From NCBI GenBank assembly GCA_035041965.1, contig JAPYMA010003017.1, positions 124,001 through 188,000 of the forward strand: a stretch of 64,000 nt of DNA. Reading direction: 5' to 3'. Source of the DNA: Anisakis pegreffii. Lineage: Eukaryota > Nematoda > Chromadorea > Rhabditida > Anisakidae. Made by a program: the position numbers and the translations under genes. Positions 49,366 to 62,193 of this stretch are shown in pieces. Under the pieces are notes generated by a model. It was not told where the DNA came from and made no database searches. It saw only the letters and a program-made list of their open reading frames with translations. Numbering within the stretch: position 1 is the first letter of the stretch; each line of letters begins with the position of its first letter.

Positions 49366-51971
49366 CTAAAACGTTCATTTCAATGCATTAATTTCACATC
49401 AATCAACTCAACCAAATTCCAAATCCTCCGATAGAAAATAATTGTTCAATGTTCAAAACAGTTCAGTGCCGTGTTATACCAAACAAAAATTTGCATCGCA
49501 ATCAACACGAAATCTTCAGCAAAAGACTCATTCATGCATCTATCTCACGATCAGTCTTGCATTCTCATACGCAGACAAAACAATCACTTTCACATCATGA
49601 AACCCCTTGCGAGTGTTGTCTTCCAATTGAGAGGATTCCTAGAGATGGTGATTAAAAGCCATAAATTGAAGTGCTAAAAACATAAGAAGAAGGAGAGTTC
49701 GATTCCTTAACTGATACTCACCTTTTGTTAGTGTAATAATGTCAACACCATAAAGGAAATGCCAAATTGTACGATAAATCAAACGATAAAACATGCTGAA
49801 TGGAATAAAGGAAGCAGCTTACCAAATGCATTGCTGTTCAGAGAAGTTTAGAACGCAATTGTTTAGAGTGATTGAATTAGTGGTTAATAAATGATTTAAA
49901 TGATCAGTTGGATATATTTTCAACGATGAGGCATTGGAGACAGAAAAAGGCAAAAAATAAGAGGCGTAACTTGGATGGTATTTCGCTGAATGACTATAAT
50001 CCACTGTGTTGACATCATTTTATTCTCAATCACTTCAATCTCGCACTGCATCATATCCCCACAATAACACTATCAAAGGCGATGATCCACAAAAACACTC
50101 GGTTTCACAGCTGCGTAAATATGAGCACACTGTCAAGCAGACGTTATCGAGCAACACACAAAATCTTCACTCAGAATCCAAATTTATCATCAATAACATG
50201 AACCCTCCTCCTATGATCATCTTCTAATCGCTATGGTCTCTAAATGTAACACATGCAACAATGAGCAAGTTTTCGGATGATAATTTGATGAAAAAAAGAG
50301 GAATAATTTAACAAACTTAAGTCAACTAAGAAATGAGCAATTAGTATGAAGCTGCCGAATAGTCGAAAAAATCAAAAAAAGTACACAAATCAGAGTTACG
50401 AGTTCAAAATGGATAGATTGATGAAGGTATCACAGGAGAGCGATCGACAAATGCGTTACTTTTGATGATGGATTGGAGTCGCGAACATCCATCGAACGAT
50501 TCTTCTCGCACTTTAAAAATGATAGATTTATTACGATTCATGATGTTTGCGATAACCATAGTAATGATAATTTCAATGAAATGATAATAACAATAACAAT
50601 GATAATGTCGGTTACAATTCTAATAACATTGATCAATGCATGAATCAGTATTTCTTTACAATTTCACCACAGTTAAGTGTACGGCCACCGTATACAATTC
50701 GAGAAAATTACATTGTTTTCATAGAGCAATAATCACTGGGCTATACACACAAGTTAAAAGAAATTAAGACAACCGTTTTGATGAGAACAATGATAATGAG
50801 AACATTAAAATTGAAAAAGGTATGCAATAAAAGAAATAATAATGAAACTAGTACGAAAACACTACAGTATTCAATAAAATACAATTAACCAATACAATGA
50901 TAAAATAGCGAAGTTAAGTGAATTAATTCACTTAATACATATTCTTGAACAATATTGCACAAAGAGTAACATCAATATCAACCACAGAAAACTACTTTAA
51001 TCGCTGAAGTTTTTGGAACTGAAGTTTGAAATGAATGAGAAAATAGATAAATTCTATAGGCAACTGAATAGCAATGAATTAATGAATGGGATATTCAAAC
51101 AATACTAGATCTGTTGTTGTCATTAGGGCATCATTGAGGAATGATAGTGAGAAGTATGAAGGCATGATTTGAAAAGAAATTGATAACCGTAGGATGCGGA
51201 TGAAACGACAACACTGGATAAGTGATATGATAAAGCAACACTAGAGAATAAATGAATGTGCTAATCGTAAGACAAATCTGTAACCACGAAAACTGATAAA
51301 TTCGGGAACTGTTGCTTATCTAGCATGAACGATCGAGTGCAGCAACAAGAGAGTAGGGCAAGAGTGTCAGTTGGATCATCTGCGAGAGGGAATGCGAAAT
51401 TGAATTGCACGCAATCGCAGCTACGAAGAACCTCGTCTAATAGAAGTGAGCAACTAACAATGAAGTGAGCAACTAGAAGTGAATAATATCCAAATAACGA
51501 TATGGCACATGACAGTAATGCTCAAATGGTAGCGAAAATTTTAATTTCAAAAGATTTTCTCTTAATTTTTCAAATAAAAAGATCACTCAAAACTATTCTC
51601 CATTCATTCTTCTTTTCATCAAGGACGACAAATTTAAAAACCTTTCCAAAACTTAATATGAAACAAAATGTGAATAATAATAAAATCGACGACAACTGGA
51701 ATGAAATCAATTCATAAGCATGAGATAATGTTAAGAACATTAATTTTTACAGCAGTAACGATACCGTGACTGACAGCAATAAGGTAGCATTAGCAATAGT
51801 AACAGTAGCAATAAGAAGAGTAAAGATAGCATTAGCACAACGAACAATACGATTATGCTACCAATAAGGCAAACAAAACATATGAATGATCGCTCGCTAA
51901 CTTAATCGACAACATCACTGAAATGTTGAAAAGATTTTAGTGACATAAGGCATTGAACCAATTGAGCACCA
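49366..51971. other. No gene seen
   Basis: AT-rich DNA, possibly the intron or promoter of the MARCKS-like gene. Frames at 49449-49677, 50006-50227 and 51502-51717 on + are short and unsupported. Confidence 0.45.
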
Positions 51972-52961
51972 CTACTCAAACTTTTGCAGATAAAGCTGTA
52001 TAATTTCGTGAATTGGGTTGCCACAAATAGGACACGGATCGCCAGGGTGCAGCATTTCAACCGCTTTCTCATAGCACCCAATCACACAACCGCAGCCATC
52101 GTTACCTCCGGCAGCTGCTGTCAACTGATTGCATCCACATAAACGACAACGATACTCGTTGCAATTCGGATCCTTCGAGAACCAAATCCTACCGAAATTC
52201 CCCACTGAATTTTGATGACGATTAATTAGTGATCGTGTTAATCCGCTGCATAATATAATCTCATCATGAAAATATACCAAAATAAAAACTGAATTGATAA
52301 CAGTGACAAGGACAAACATTGATAACATCAACACCTACACTCAGTACGACAAATCGGACATGTTGGTCGTTGTTTTGTAGATGGTGATGTTAAAACAGTC
52401 TTTGTTTTTTGACAGCATAGGTCCTTACATGTCATGCAGCATACGGCATGTCTACACGGTAGAAATACCACATCAATATTACGTTCTCTGCATATTACAC
52501 ATTCCGGTATGACATCCTGCACAAATAAATTGCTATTAACAACACTCAAGTGAACTGATACCAACCAGTCAATGATAGTAGATATAATATCTAATTTATG
52601 AACAAATGATATACTGCTACGAATGTACGATGTACACCCAAAACAATGTTCATATCACATCGGTATACAACAGCAGAAGTGCTGAAAACGAAAGTGACAT
52701 AAAAACCTCAAATTTGACCTCATCTTCCACATTATTAGTAGTTGCTGTAGCCGATGCCTCCTGTTGGATGTGATTTTTACCTGTTGAATTAGCAACACTT
52801 TCAACTGTTCTCTTGACATCTTCATCAATTTCTTCTGGCTGCATCTCTGCTGAACGTCGCTCTTGTTGTTGCTGTTGTTGCGTCACGATTGTATCCAGGT
52901 TGGCATTACATCGAATATCCTTCTGACGTGCAAAAAACCTCATCAACTGCTCGCTGTCCAT
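51972..52961 (-). CDS. Tandem RING-finger protein, probable E3 ubiquitin ligase
   Basis: Three in-phase exons: 52961-52719 (or to 52707), 52516-52335, 52245-51972, giving about 232 residues. Residues 1-80 begin MDSEQLMRFFARQKDIRCN and continue into a Gln/Glu-rich disordered region. The first RING is ECVICRERNIDVVFLPCRHA, then VCCMTC and CPICRTEC, a C3HC4 pattern with an inserted CCQKTKT loop. The second zinc module has CRLCGC, GCGCVIGCYEKA and PCPICGNPIHEIIQLYL, whose end resembles MDM2-type C-terminal RINGs. Such proteins recruit E2 enzymes for ubiquitin transfer. The start is the first ATG in the frame; an acceptor-like TTTCAG just before it leaves open an upstream exon. The specific orthologue is not recognised. 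Confidence 0.72.
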
Positions 52962-53680
52962 TATTGCTATCTTACAACTATTCTGAAATTTTTGACAAAT
53001 TTCGTACAGCATCGAACATTACTTCGCAAAAAGTTGTGCATATCAGCTTCGAGTTAAGTTCCGTTTTAGGCACCATAACATCATTTATGTCACACACACA
53101 CAGCCAATCTGAAGCTCTCAACATCTTTGCAAAGTTGACTTCAATACGACCCAGAAATGCTCCGCAAGTGCCCACAAAAAAACGCAAAATCTTCGCAAGT
53201 TATACTTGACTATCATTGATTCACCGCACTCACAATCAATGGAGTTGGCTTATCATCGAAAAACTGTTAATCGACATCATCTTATTGTTTGGAACTATCT
53301 ACTCAACTAATCACAGTCTAGATGCATGGCCCTTAACACTGCGATTGTTCACAGTCAGTGATGCATATCTGTGACAGTTTAAGAGGTGTGCCTATGTGAA
53401 ATACAAAAACATCGACGAACGAGAAAATCGCAACTGCACCGAATTATGAGAATACGACTGCGAGCTTCTTTGCCGTTAAGATTTGACCAGTGAGCACTTC
53501 TGCGCTGATCAGATCATGATCAATAAGTGACATAAGCACATAGCACTGTCAATGTTCTGGCACTAACCCTACCGTTCGTCTCGCCCATAAACAAAATAAA
53601 ATTCAATCAGTATAAATCATTTCGTTTTGAGCACCATCTTCGAACAAGGATGGATCAACGTACTGATGGTTTTACTCAAT

Positions 53681-54040
53681 TCATAATGAAAGATCATTAA
53701 TGTCACCAATAAATGACATTAAGATGTTAACGAATAATATCATTTCGTTTTGAGCTGTGCATTTGCTGTGTGATCCGCTGAATACGTTGAATGGATAAAC
53801 TGAAACAATATTCCAATAAAAATTGATTCTCACTGCTTTGTGCTCGTCGAAAATGCACGGGCCTGCCAGTGCCAAATAAACACTTCGATATTCAGGCGGT
53901 AATCTGAACAAGCGTTCTTGACTCGTTTGATTCTTGTTGAGACGATATCGGACGTACAATTTGTTCTCGTCGAATTGAACGTAAATGCGTAAAATATCAT
54001 CTGAAGTGATCACAGAAGTGTTCGTCGCATTCACTAAATA
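53681..54040 (-). CDS. Coding-looking exon, family not recognised
   Basis: After a GTTTAG acceptor the frame reads YLVNATNTSVITSDDILRIY, then a beta-rich stretch with FRLPPEYRSVYLALAGP and FDEHKA. A GTGAGA donor after KA and a TTTCAG acceptor 34 bp later would make an implausibly short intron, so the 3' boundary is open. It could belong to the segment at 54229-54816 or to the RING gene downstream. The alternating hydrophobic pattern is SPRY-like at best, which is only a guess. Confidence 0.35.
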   Translation of the reverse strand, partial: YLVNATNTSVITSDDILRIYVQFDENKLYVRYRLNKNQTSQERLFRLPPEYRSVYLALAGPCIFDEHKAVRINFYWNIVSVYPFNVFSGSHSKCTAQNEMILFVNILMSFIGDINDLSL

Positions 54041-54228
54041 CTAAACACAACATCTTAAACTGAAACGTTGGATCAATTCGAAGTGGAAAACATTCTCAAC
54101 GAAAATCACTAATAACGAAAAGAGCAGTGCGATAAAAATAATAATGTGATGATAACAAAAATAATTAGGATATTATTTTGAACATTTTCCATGTGTTACG
54201 AATATATTCAACAACAGCGATTGTAAAA

Positions 54229-54816
54229 TCAATCGAAAGTTGTTCCATCAGATTTAAACAAACGTTTCTTCACTCCTTTATGTGCCCATTCCAAATCTGG
54301 CTCTGTCTGCCACTCTTCCCACTTCTTATAGAATATGAGTGGTTCTAAACTGTAATCGTTCCTTTCGATATCGTCCGCACTTAACACCGAAAAACCGATC
54401 TGTGGTAATTCCACCAAATCATCCTTCAATGGTAAAGAATAGGTATTCATAAATGATACAGAGAGAAGACCAGAGAAATACGAAAAATTAATAAACGAAG
54501 CAAACAAAGACTTAATCAACTGAAAAGTGAGCAAAAAAATACATTAATATTTCCATTTTCCTATTGGATGAATCAAAGGCGGATAATTTTTAGCAGTCTG
54601 CTGGTCGGTGAACGAAATGCAAAATGAGATAATGATGCGACGCACCAAGAAGATCATTATAATCATATAACCCTTCTGGCTGCAGTACTCTTGCAGCGAT
54701 TGATTTGCAATGATTGCATTGTCGAATCGTAAAAAATCCATCGTTTTTGGATAATCCGCAGCCAGATCACCATCCATCAAATGACGTTCAACACTAAATA
54801 TTCTGAAATAAACCAA
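54229..54816 (-). CDS. Two coding-looking exons of an unrecognised gene
   Basis: A 5' segment after TTTCAG at about 54803 reads IFSVERHLMDGDLAADYPKT followed by MDFLRFDNAIIANQSLQEYC. A second, after CATTGAAG at 54468, reads DDLVELPQIGFSVLSADDIE, contains LIFYKKWEEWQTEPDLEWAH and ends SDGTTFD with a stop at 54229. Composition and splice sites look genuine, but the junction between them is not resolved and I recognise no domain. A third fragment at 55313-55531 may be upstream of them. Confidence 0.4.
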
Positions 54817-55312
54817 TCATGACTGCATCACAATTCACTAAAAACAATTCAAAAGTTACTTTCGTTTGAATATCGATAAATACGGTCATGTTAGTGATTA
54901 TTATCACTGATCGTGAATATGCGTGACACGGTAATTGATCACTAAAATTTGGTAATGATGGAGTACAAAGCGATACGAAACGATGTACCAGGTGGGTTAC
55001 TTATTAGTGATTAGTATCACTGAATATACGCCTGAATATGAGTGGTTCGGCTAAATATGAGTGGATACACCCGGTGAATTACTTCTGGGCAATCATTTAT
55101 GACATGCAATCATCTGAAGATGACAACTTCACGGATTCTCCTAAGCACGTTAACGGAAAATGCAACCAGATACTTATCGCGGATCAAAGAATAATCCATG
55201 CTTTCGGGAGAAATTCGATAACGAAATTCGATTCACATAATGACACTTTATTGTGTGAAACAACGAAGACTTCAAAATGAAAAACAGAACAAGTCAATAA
55301 TACAATGACTAA

Positions 55313-55531
55313 TCAACCGAACAATTCTAAACGCACGCAATCAATGACGACAATTTCATCACAAAATAACGCAACACAATCACCTATCGCATCTAAAGCG
55401 ATCGCTACAATGGAGTTCATACAGCAGTATGACGTTTCCTTAAAATATTCATCAGAATAATAATGTGACACATCAATCGGCACTTTCAAAAATTCTACGT
55501 CTTCGTCAAGAAACATAAATGCAATTGGCAT
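55313..55531 (-). CDS. Weak coding candidate upstream of the unrecognised exons
   Basis: Reads MPIAFMFLDEDVEFLKVPID followed by VSHYYSDEYFKET, then becomes hydrophobic. It starts at an ATG about 100 bp past the FASTK-family stop codon. No clear donor was found, so it may be chance. Confidence 0.2.
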   Translation of the reverse strand: MPIAFMFLDEDVEFLKVPIDVSHYYSDEYFKETSYCCMNSIVAIALDAIGDCVALFCDEIVVIDCVRLELFG

Positions 55532-55633
55532 TTGTTCGTCACCATAATTACAGTCATTTGAGTCTTCAATTTAGCTCGTAGCAATTCGATGTTAACGTTT
55601 CAGAGCAATGACAACTGACTATTATTCGGATCA

Positions 55634-58600
55634 CTATTTGTTAAACTTTGATGCAGGCGATTTGATGGCATTTTGTAGTTTCGTTTTGATGAATTCAATT
55701 TTTTGCGATAATAATTTATTTGATTTCAGCTCAAGTTCGGTGAACGTAACCGGAATCATTCCTCTCGCTTTCAGCAATCGCAGTCCAAGTGATATCTGAC
55801 CCAGTGGACGACTTTCTTCATTCTCGTCACACTGAAAGAACACAAAAACGCAAATCTTTCAACAAACCGATAAAGTTGTTCACCATTTGTTTGCGGCACT
55901 GAACGAAATGATAAACTTTTTACCATTAATCTGTAACACCTTTCTCAATATGGATTGTTTGCATTCGATTACTCAATAGCGTCGAGTTAATGATCAAAAA
56001 TCTACAAACACTCCTAACATTCCATATATCTCTTTGTTTTGAAATTCATACTATTTCATCATGTTATATACATAAATACAAATTAATAAATATATGAGAA
56101 AAATAGCAATGACACTTTCACAACAGCTCAGTGAATTGCTGAAAAGCAGAAGGACCAACAGTCGTATCAACATACCGTTATTGTGCACTGTTTTCGTCCC
56201 AAATAAACGACAGCAATTTTCGGTTTATTCGACGAAGTGAAGTTTGTGACAGGCACGAATCGTTTACTGCTGTCCAACTGCACAGTTGCATCGACAAGGA
56301 AGCCATCGCGGTTCAACGATGGCTCCAGCGAATGAGTATTCAGCGGTGCGAGTTTGTAGAGAACGCTATGAAAACATTCCGCATCGTACGCCTCTTTACG
56401 ACCACATTTTATCAGAAGTGCGGCGTTGTTCTGAAAATTCATTCATTGCTGTTAGCCGTCGTAATGTGGAGACGTATCGATATCAAATCACAGGCAATAA
56501 TGATGACAACAACACTAACAATAACACAACAATCATCAACAACAAAAATAATCCACACCAGAAATATACCAATCATACAATTTCATAAAATGAAAACAGG
56601 AAAAAATAATTCACTTACTGTTTGTTTGTCCAACGTGAGCACATTTTCGAGACTAAATGATGGTCCCTTGTAAGTGCCTTTGAATGCTGTATCGACAACA
56701 GCCTGTATTTGCGCTATTTTCGATAAGGCGAATACCTTCTTCGGTAAATCATCTCTGCAATGACACTGTTCAATAACACTGGTCAATCACTAGTCCATCA
56801 CTGAGCCCAAAAGAGCAGTTGTCTTTAAATGTGAGGATTCAATCTGTGACCGTGCATTTGAGGAGGAGAAAATTTGGCTCAAAGCTGAACGTTTGATCAA
56901 TTTGAATCAATTGAGTAAGCCTCGATGGTACAATGAACTGGGTTGAATTGAGTGTGCCGATAGCTGAAGAAAAGCAAAATTATAAACAAATAGATGAAAG
57001 AGCGGTTGAAAAAACGAACAATTTTGTGAAATGTTCAACAAATTCAACTCTTAGCACTGTTTCAGCAAGAGCGGGTGTGAGTGCTTTGCATATGGCTAAT
57101 GAATGCACAATGTTCAGCCACATCCAGATCGATTGTGCCTTCTGAACGTCCAACAATGAGGCCAAGTACTCGGACGGCTCTTTAATCAAGTCACCAACAT
57201 CGCTGATTGCACATGACGATATCACATAAGACAGGTCACTGATCGTTGCTTTTCTACAACTCGTATAAACGTTTCAATTTCAGTGCGTTGATATCATTTC
57301 ATCTATACACACGAAAACATACATGATTCAGGATGGATGTTTATTTAAGAAATATTTTCCAACGTATCGTTCGTTATATCATCATCTTTTACGACTCAAA
57401 CAATCAGTGTTGAACGCGAATCGCATGCAATGTTCCACAATTGGATGATTTATGCGATGAAATCAACTCAATGCATTTACATAATTTGAAATGAGATCCA
57501 CAAATCAACTGACTTATAATTAGCATTAACCCAATTCGTAAGAGCCTTCCAAATCCTCAAGTCACCAATATGAAGTTTCGCAAATGAGACGGCTAAAGTG
57601 GAGAGTGTTGACCATTTCTTAACGGCACCTGCACTTGTCGCACTGATCGTATCATCGTGAACACGTCTCAATAAACGCTTATCCACAAATTCCAATCTGG
57701 ACATCGATTGCACTAACGTACTCAACTGATTCACCTTAATTCATTTCCATTGATCCCCGCACTCATTCATCTTACACAACATCCACTCCGTGAGATATGA
57801 ATAATGAATACGAACAAGATTGGCTGATGTCTTTAACTCCAATATCATTTCAATATAATTCGCTGGCGGTATTGACGTTACGCAAATTGATACAAAACGA
57901 ACAGTGAGAATAAATAAATGAGATACTGGGCGATAACATGGAATGAGGGTTACGATCGAATGCATACACACTGAACACCGTGAATCATTAATACGCGAAC
58001 AATGAAAACGATACCGTTAGTGTGTTGGGATTAGCATGGAACGCAGCCGCTATTAGTGGTAGTATGTTGAGTTGTCGTCGACCACGATTCGCTAGATTCG
58101 CTGCCAACGACACCAATTCACCGGTTGACATCAACGGTAACAATTCTTTGGCCCTCTCCAAAACTTGCTCTAACCATGTTTGAGAAAGATTCACGTTTAT
58201 CAATAATGATATCACATCACCAGTGGAGTCGACCTCACTGAAATCCAACGGAATCTTCTTTTCATCAGCATTGATTTAGTGATTATTGTTGAAAATGATT
58301 ATTGCATTTTCAAAATTTTAGAACAGAGTGCAACAAGCCACTGAAACCATACCTGGTTTTCAATTGCAACGAGCGATCTAACAAGTCATTCAAATCATCC
58401 GGAAGTGTAACGTTATGCGTACGAATCGCCGCGGCTAAGCGGATGAGCAACGAAACTGGAACGGAGGATAGGGCTGATGAGAGATGAGCGCCGAACGACT
58501 TCAGAAGTGACTGATAGAGAGGTGTATCGATGAGGCCGATTGAGATGAGCGACGTCAACGAAACAATTATATCGTCAATTCGCACTGTATCTTTGAGCAG

Positions 58601-59549
58601 CGGTGCAGATAGCTCGGTTAAAAAATTGCTGAAGATCAGATAAAATCAAGAGAAGAACATTACTATGATCATAACGAAAAACACTGGTAGATTGTTAATA
58701 AGAATAATGAGTTTTGTACAACTGAAACGATGACGCATTAAAACATAAACCTTTCTAGCCATTTCGCAGTTTCACCAATACTGTTGTGTTGAAACGAAAG
58801 TGAAGAGAAACGCGATAATAGCGCCACTGATGTTTCGGCACTCAACGGTTTGTTGAGTTTTTTACATATCTAAAACTGAGTTTGCCTAATGACAAAAGCG
58901 ACATTATGAAATTTGTTGTTTGATTATAACGAATGGCATAGGCAAGATTTGTGCAGAATGGTTGGGAGGAATAGCCTCCTTCCTCCTTTGGCTACGCCAC
59001 TAATCACAACTAATCAAATTTCTGATGAATCAAAAGCTGTTTGTCAAAATATAGCGACATTACGGTAATCGGTTCATTGCGTAGAAGAAGAACACAGAGA
59101 TCGTTGTATAAATATTACCCAATACAACTGAACAATTGAAATCTAAACGTGAATTTCTAGCGATTTTCAATCAGCTCATGAACATTTGAAAATAAAATCG
59201 AGTTGTCACTCCTCCCCAAACAACCAACATGAGCTCTGAACAAAGTATAATCATCTACTTGTTTCAGCGAGTTCAGTGAGGGTGTCGACTGGATTGAACG
59301 AAGTGTCTGGCTTTTGGGAGGTTGCGTTTGGCTTGAGGACGTTGTTGGGATTGCCGATATGGGATCAGAGGTTAGATCTGTGATGAGAGACGATAACTGA
59401 GTGTCGAGTTCTTGTTTCGTTGCTGCCGACGAACACAGTGCAGCAGCGGTGCTTGAGAACGGTTCCGATTGGGATTTGTTGAAAACGTTTGTAAAACATT
59501 TCAAAGCGTTGCCATTAGCTGACAGAATTCGCAATGATCCTCGTAACAT
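55634..59549 (-). CDS. FASTK-family mitochondrial RNA-metabolism protein with RAP domain
   Basis: FASTKD proteins act in the mitochondrial matrix in mRNA stability and processing. Exons recognised: 59549 to about 59184, 58869-58751, 58628-58353, about 58265-57993, about 57734-57500, about 57240-57050, 56754-56619, 56430-56176 and 55831-55634. The N terminus is a plausible mitochondrial presequence (MLRGSLRILSANGNALKCF). The middle is alpha-helical repeats, for example LLSRFSSLSFQHNSIGETAK and RIWKALTNWVNANY. The C terminus is a RAP domain: VDATVQLDSSKRFVPVTNF, PKIAVVYLGRKQCTIT, then LLKARGMIPVTFTELEL. The first-exon junction (SN|ICKKLNK via GTTCAT) and those around 58.3, 57.5 and 57.2 kb are approximate; read straight through, exon 1 hits a stop at 59157. 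The family call rests mainly on the RAP domain and is strong; the exact FASTKD member is not determined. Confidence 0.82.
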
Positions 59550-59850
59550 GTTTTGCGTTCGAATGCCCTCTGATCAATTCAACACCGTACACGAAACATA
59601 TCTGAACATTAATTTCATCCGATCACAATCAACATTCTTCACCACTTCAGTTTTCAATACCAATTCACATCCATGATTAAAATCACTATATAAATATTAC
59701 CCAATACATTCTCAACATGCACATCAATCCCACTCATTCATGTTTTCTTATGTATCATCTAATCCACCACTAATCAACAACTGAAATCTAAACGCATATT
59801 CCTAGCGATTTTCAATCAGATCATCAGCATTGCTCGGTAAAACAATATTC
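59092..59850. repeat. Local duplication of the FASTK exon-1 3' flank
   Basis: Two blocks near 59110-59175 recur at about 59690-59830: TATAAATATTACCCAATAC, and TGAAATCTAAACG followed after a few bases by TAGCGATTTTCAATCAG. In the second place they are separated by an extra insertion of about 80 bp. The copies flank exon 1 of the FASTK-family gene, and the copied part includes the codons just before the read-through stop. Confidence 0.7.
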
Positions 59851-60661
59851 CGCGATAGATTACAATGTCATCTTCGAAATGAGAGTCTATCTGGATCATG
59901 TACTCATATCAGATGATTTCATTTTCGTCATACAAATGCTTGAATTCAAGAAAACACAATCAAGATGTTATTCTCTATGACAAGGCCCGCATAATATATT
60001 CTATATGATCTATGTAGAATTGAAACAAACCACAGTCGCTGCTAGCATATCCATTGCAATCACATTAAAATTACTATTGCAGATTAGAATATGTTCACTG
60101 AACATTCAGATATACTCCGTACTGAAAGGGACAACCAATAATTACAGGCGTTCGTGGAACAAACCGAAATGATATGAGAGCTTTTATTCTCGTCAACAAA
60201 ATCAAGCAATAACAACGAACAATAACAATATCTTTTCAAATCACCGTTACGATACCAATCAAATTCTCTCCAACAATTACCCTATCATTTATTTTCTTAA
60301 CTCTTAAAGAAGATTCATTCAATTCACTTTCAGAAGCATGGAAATTGGTTTAATCGTCAAAGTCCATGAATTACTAATATTACCTAAAAAGATAACAACA
60401 ACACGCATAAAGTGACACTCACAAAACTTATTATATATAAAACTAAAACCGAATACTAATCAAAAATTTATCAAAAAAGAGAACTTCAACAGAAATTCAC
60501 CAATCAAAAGTAAATCAAATCAACAAATGAATAAAAACATTTGAATTGTAATTTGAGGTCGCCTGTCACACTCTAATCAAATCGAAGTATAAACAAACAT
60601 AACAAATATTAGCATAATTATCCACCCTATCAGCCCTAATCATTTCTTAACTCAATTCTTA
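59851..60661. other. Intergenic, no gene seen
   Basis: AT-rich sequence between the FASTK-family gene and the exosome gene. No coding or structural signal was found. Confidence 0.5.
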
Positions 60662-61964
60662 TCACGTTATCATATCAGCGCTATCAGCAACCATAGCCAA
60701 ATCCGTTTCCTCACTAATGCCAATCGTTGACGACAAATGTGTTGAGAGTGCAAGTTGAAGGCACGAATGAAAATGTTTGGCGGCCAATTTGGCCGATTGC
60801 AACATTGGCACTAGATGATCACGATGCAGTTTGTTTCGCAATTCGGACAGCACGATCTGCACTTCCTCACCATCGCCCTTCTCGTTCTCAGTCGCAATCT
60901 TATCAGTCGTTAGAGTGGCGTCTTCATTTGCGTCTTCACTCGACAAAATCACCGCAATAGTCAATCGCGGTATCTGTGCCGTCTCTTCACGAGCGTTCAA
61001 ATCCACACACGGTGTACCGTCCACTGCACACGCACACGACGCCGCAGACAATAGGCCACGCATAGCCACTCCACCGTCAGATAACGCTAAACTGGCCGCA
61101 TTGATACAAGCCGCTAGATGACTGCCATCTGCCTAAATGTTACATTTCATTAGTGATTTAATGCGATTAAATATAAATAGCATCACATTAAAACGATTAA
61201 ATGAAGCAAAGCAATCCAATGATTTTCATTGCAAGATGGTGTAAAAACGCAAAATATAAATAAGAGTTCATATTTCAAAAAACCTTACGATAGAACTTGG
61301 CTAGGAACGAAAAAAGACTCAAAGCAGAACTCACTTGAAGAAGTTCACAAAAAATATCGATCTGAGCATGCGGATAAATGTCAATAAGAATCGCACTTTC
61401 GAATGCTTTCTCCATCAACCTCGCGAATTCCAATGACCGTCGATCGCCTCGAGGACGTTCCTTAATAAATCCACTCAGATGACGCTCGTTTATTAATCAC
61501 ACATTCAAACACATAACACATCAAATTGGTTTAATCCAATAGACTTTCTGAAGTATTATTATCACAAAAACTAAAAACGAACCTTTCGCTCGTTTGTTGA
61601 AAATGTAGCCATACTATATTGACAATTGATTTGACATCGATCTTCTTGAGTTCGATTTCTGCGTCGTGGTTCGTGCGGACCGTATACAGCACACAATACC
61701 TTTAATGGAACAAATCAACTCAACAGTAGTCCAAAGACACCATTTACTTAATGAAGTAGACTATTCCAACTATAAAACGAGTGGCATCGAAATGCGCCTG
61801 AACAATTCAAACAGGCAGACACACATCAATACCTTTGTATTGCCTTGCTCCAAGTACGCTGAACCATCTGCCTGAGCATATACACCTAGTTTATAATTCA
61901 GATTGCGAATTTGTTCTGGACGGCGCCCATCCAGTCGGTAACCGTGCTCTGATATCATCGACAT
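60662..61964 (-). CDS. EXOSC4: Exosome complex component RRP41
   Basis: RNase PH-fold subunit of the six-member ring of the RNA exosome (nucleus and cytoplasm); structural and RNA-binding in animals rather than catalytic. Four exons, all phase 0: 61964-61833, 61699-61583, 61460-61335, 61132-60662, giving 281 residues. Diagnostic blocks are HGYRLDGRRPEQIRN, YAQADGSAYLEQGNTK, VLCAVYGPHEPRRRNR, YSMATFSTNERK, RPRGDRRSLE, YPHAQIDIFCELLQADGSHL and ACINAASLALSDGGVAMRG. Human EXOSC4 is 245 residues. The excess is mostly an acidic insertion (SEDANEDATLTTDKIATENE and onward) between the last strands and a longer C-terminal tail. The start is MSMISEHGYRLDGRR, aligned with the human SDQGYRVDGRR start. 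Very secure. Confidence 0.96.
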
Positions 61965-62075
61965 TCCTCCACTTCCTCTGAGAGATTATCGTGATTACTA
62001 TCGCAATTTGGATTATCACTATTCAAATCACGACTCATCATATTGTTATCGGCAAGAGTCTATTATAAAGTTATA

Positions 62076-62193
62076 TCAGTAGGGTCTGAATTTTGGTGGC
62101 AACCCGAAATAAGTATCTCCTGGAGGTTTAATGAACTGACGACTAAAGTTGGCCTTGTCAATGGCTACCGATTGAGTGTTCGGTCGTTGGCCA
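62076..62193 (-). CDS. Orphan 3' terminal exon between EXOSC4 and Tim10B
   Basis: After TTTTTTCAG at 62194, a frame entered in phase 2 encodes GQRPNTQSVAIDKANFSRQF then IKPPGDTYFGLPPKFRPY and a stop at 62076. The composition and ordered Pro/aromatic end look like a conserved protein C terminus. No Met is available in the frame and no partner exon is visible between here and the Tim10B stop at 62491. It may be an alternative last exon of the Tim10B gene or belong to a gene with exons further upstream. Protein not recognised. Confidence 0.4.

Noticed and set aside
53012..53187. Extra upstream RING-gene exon (NFAKMLRASDWLCVCDINDV frame)
   Set aside because: Joining it would require an intron of about 25 bp and its frame overlaps the chosen start exon.
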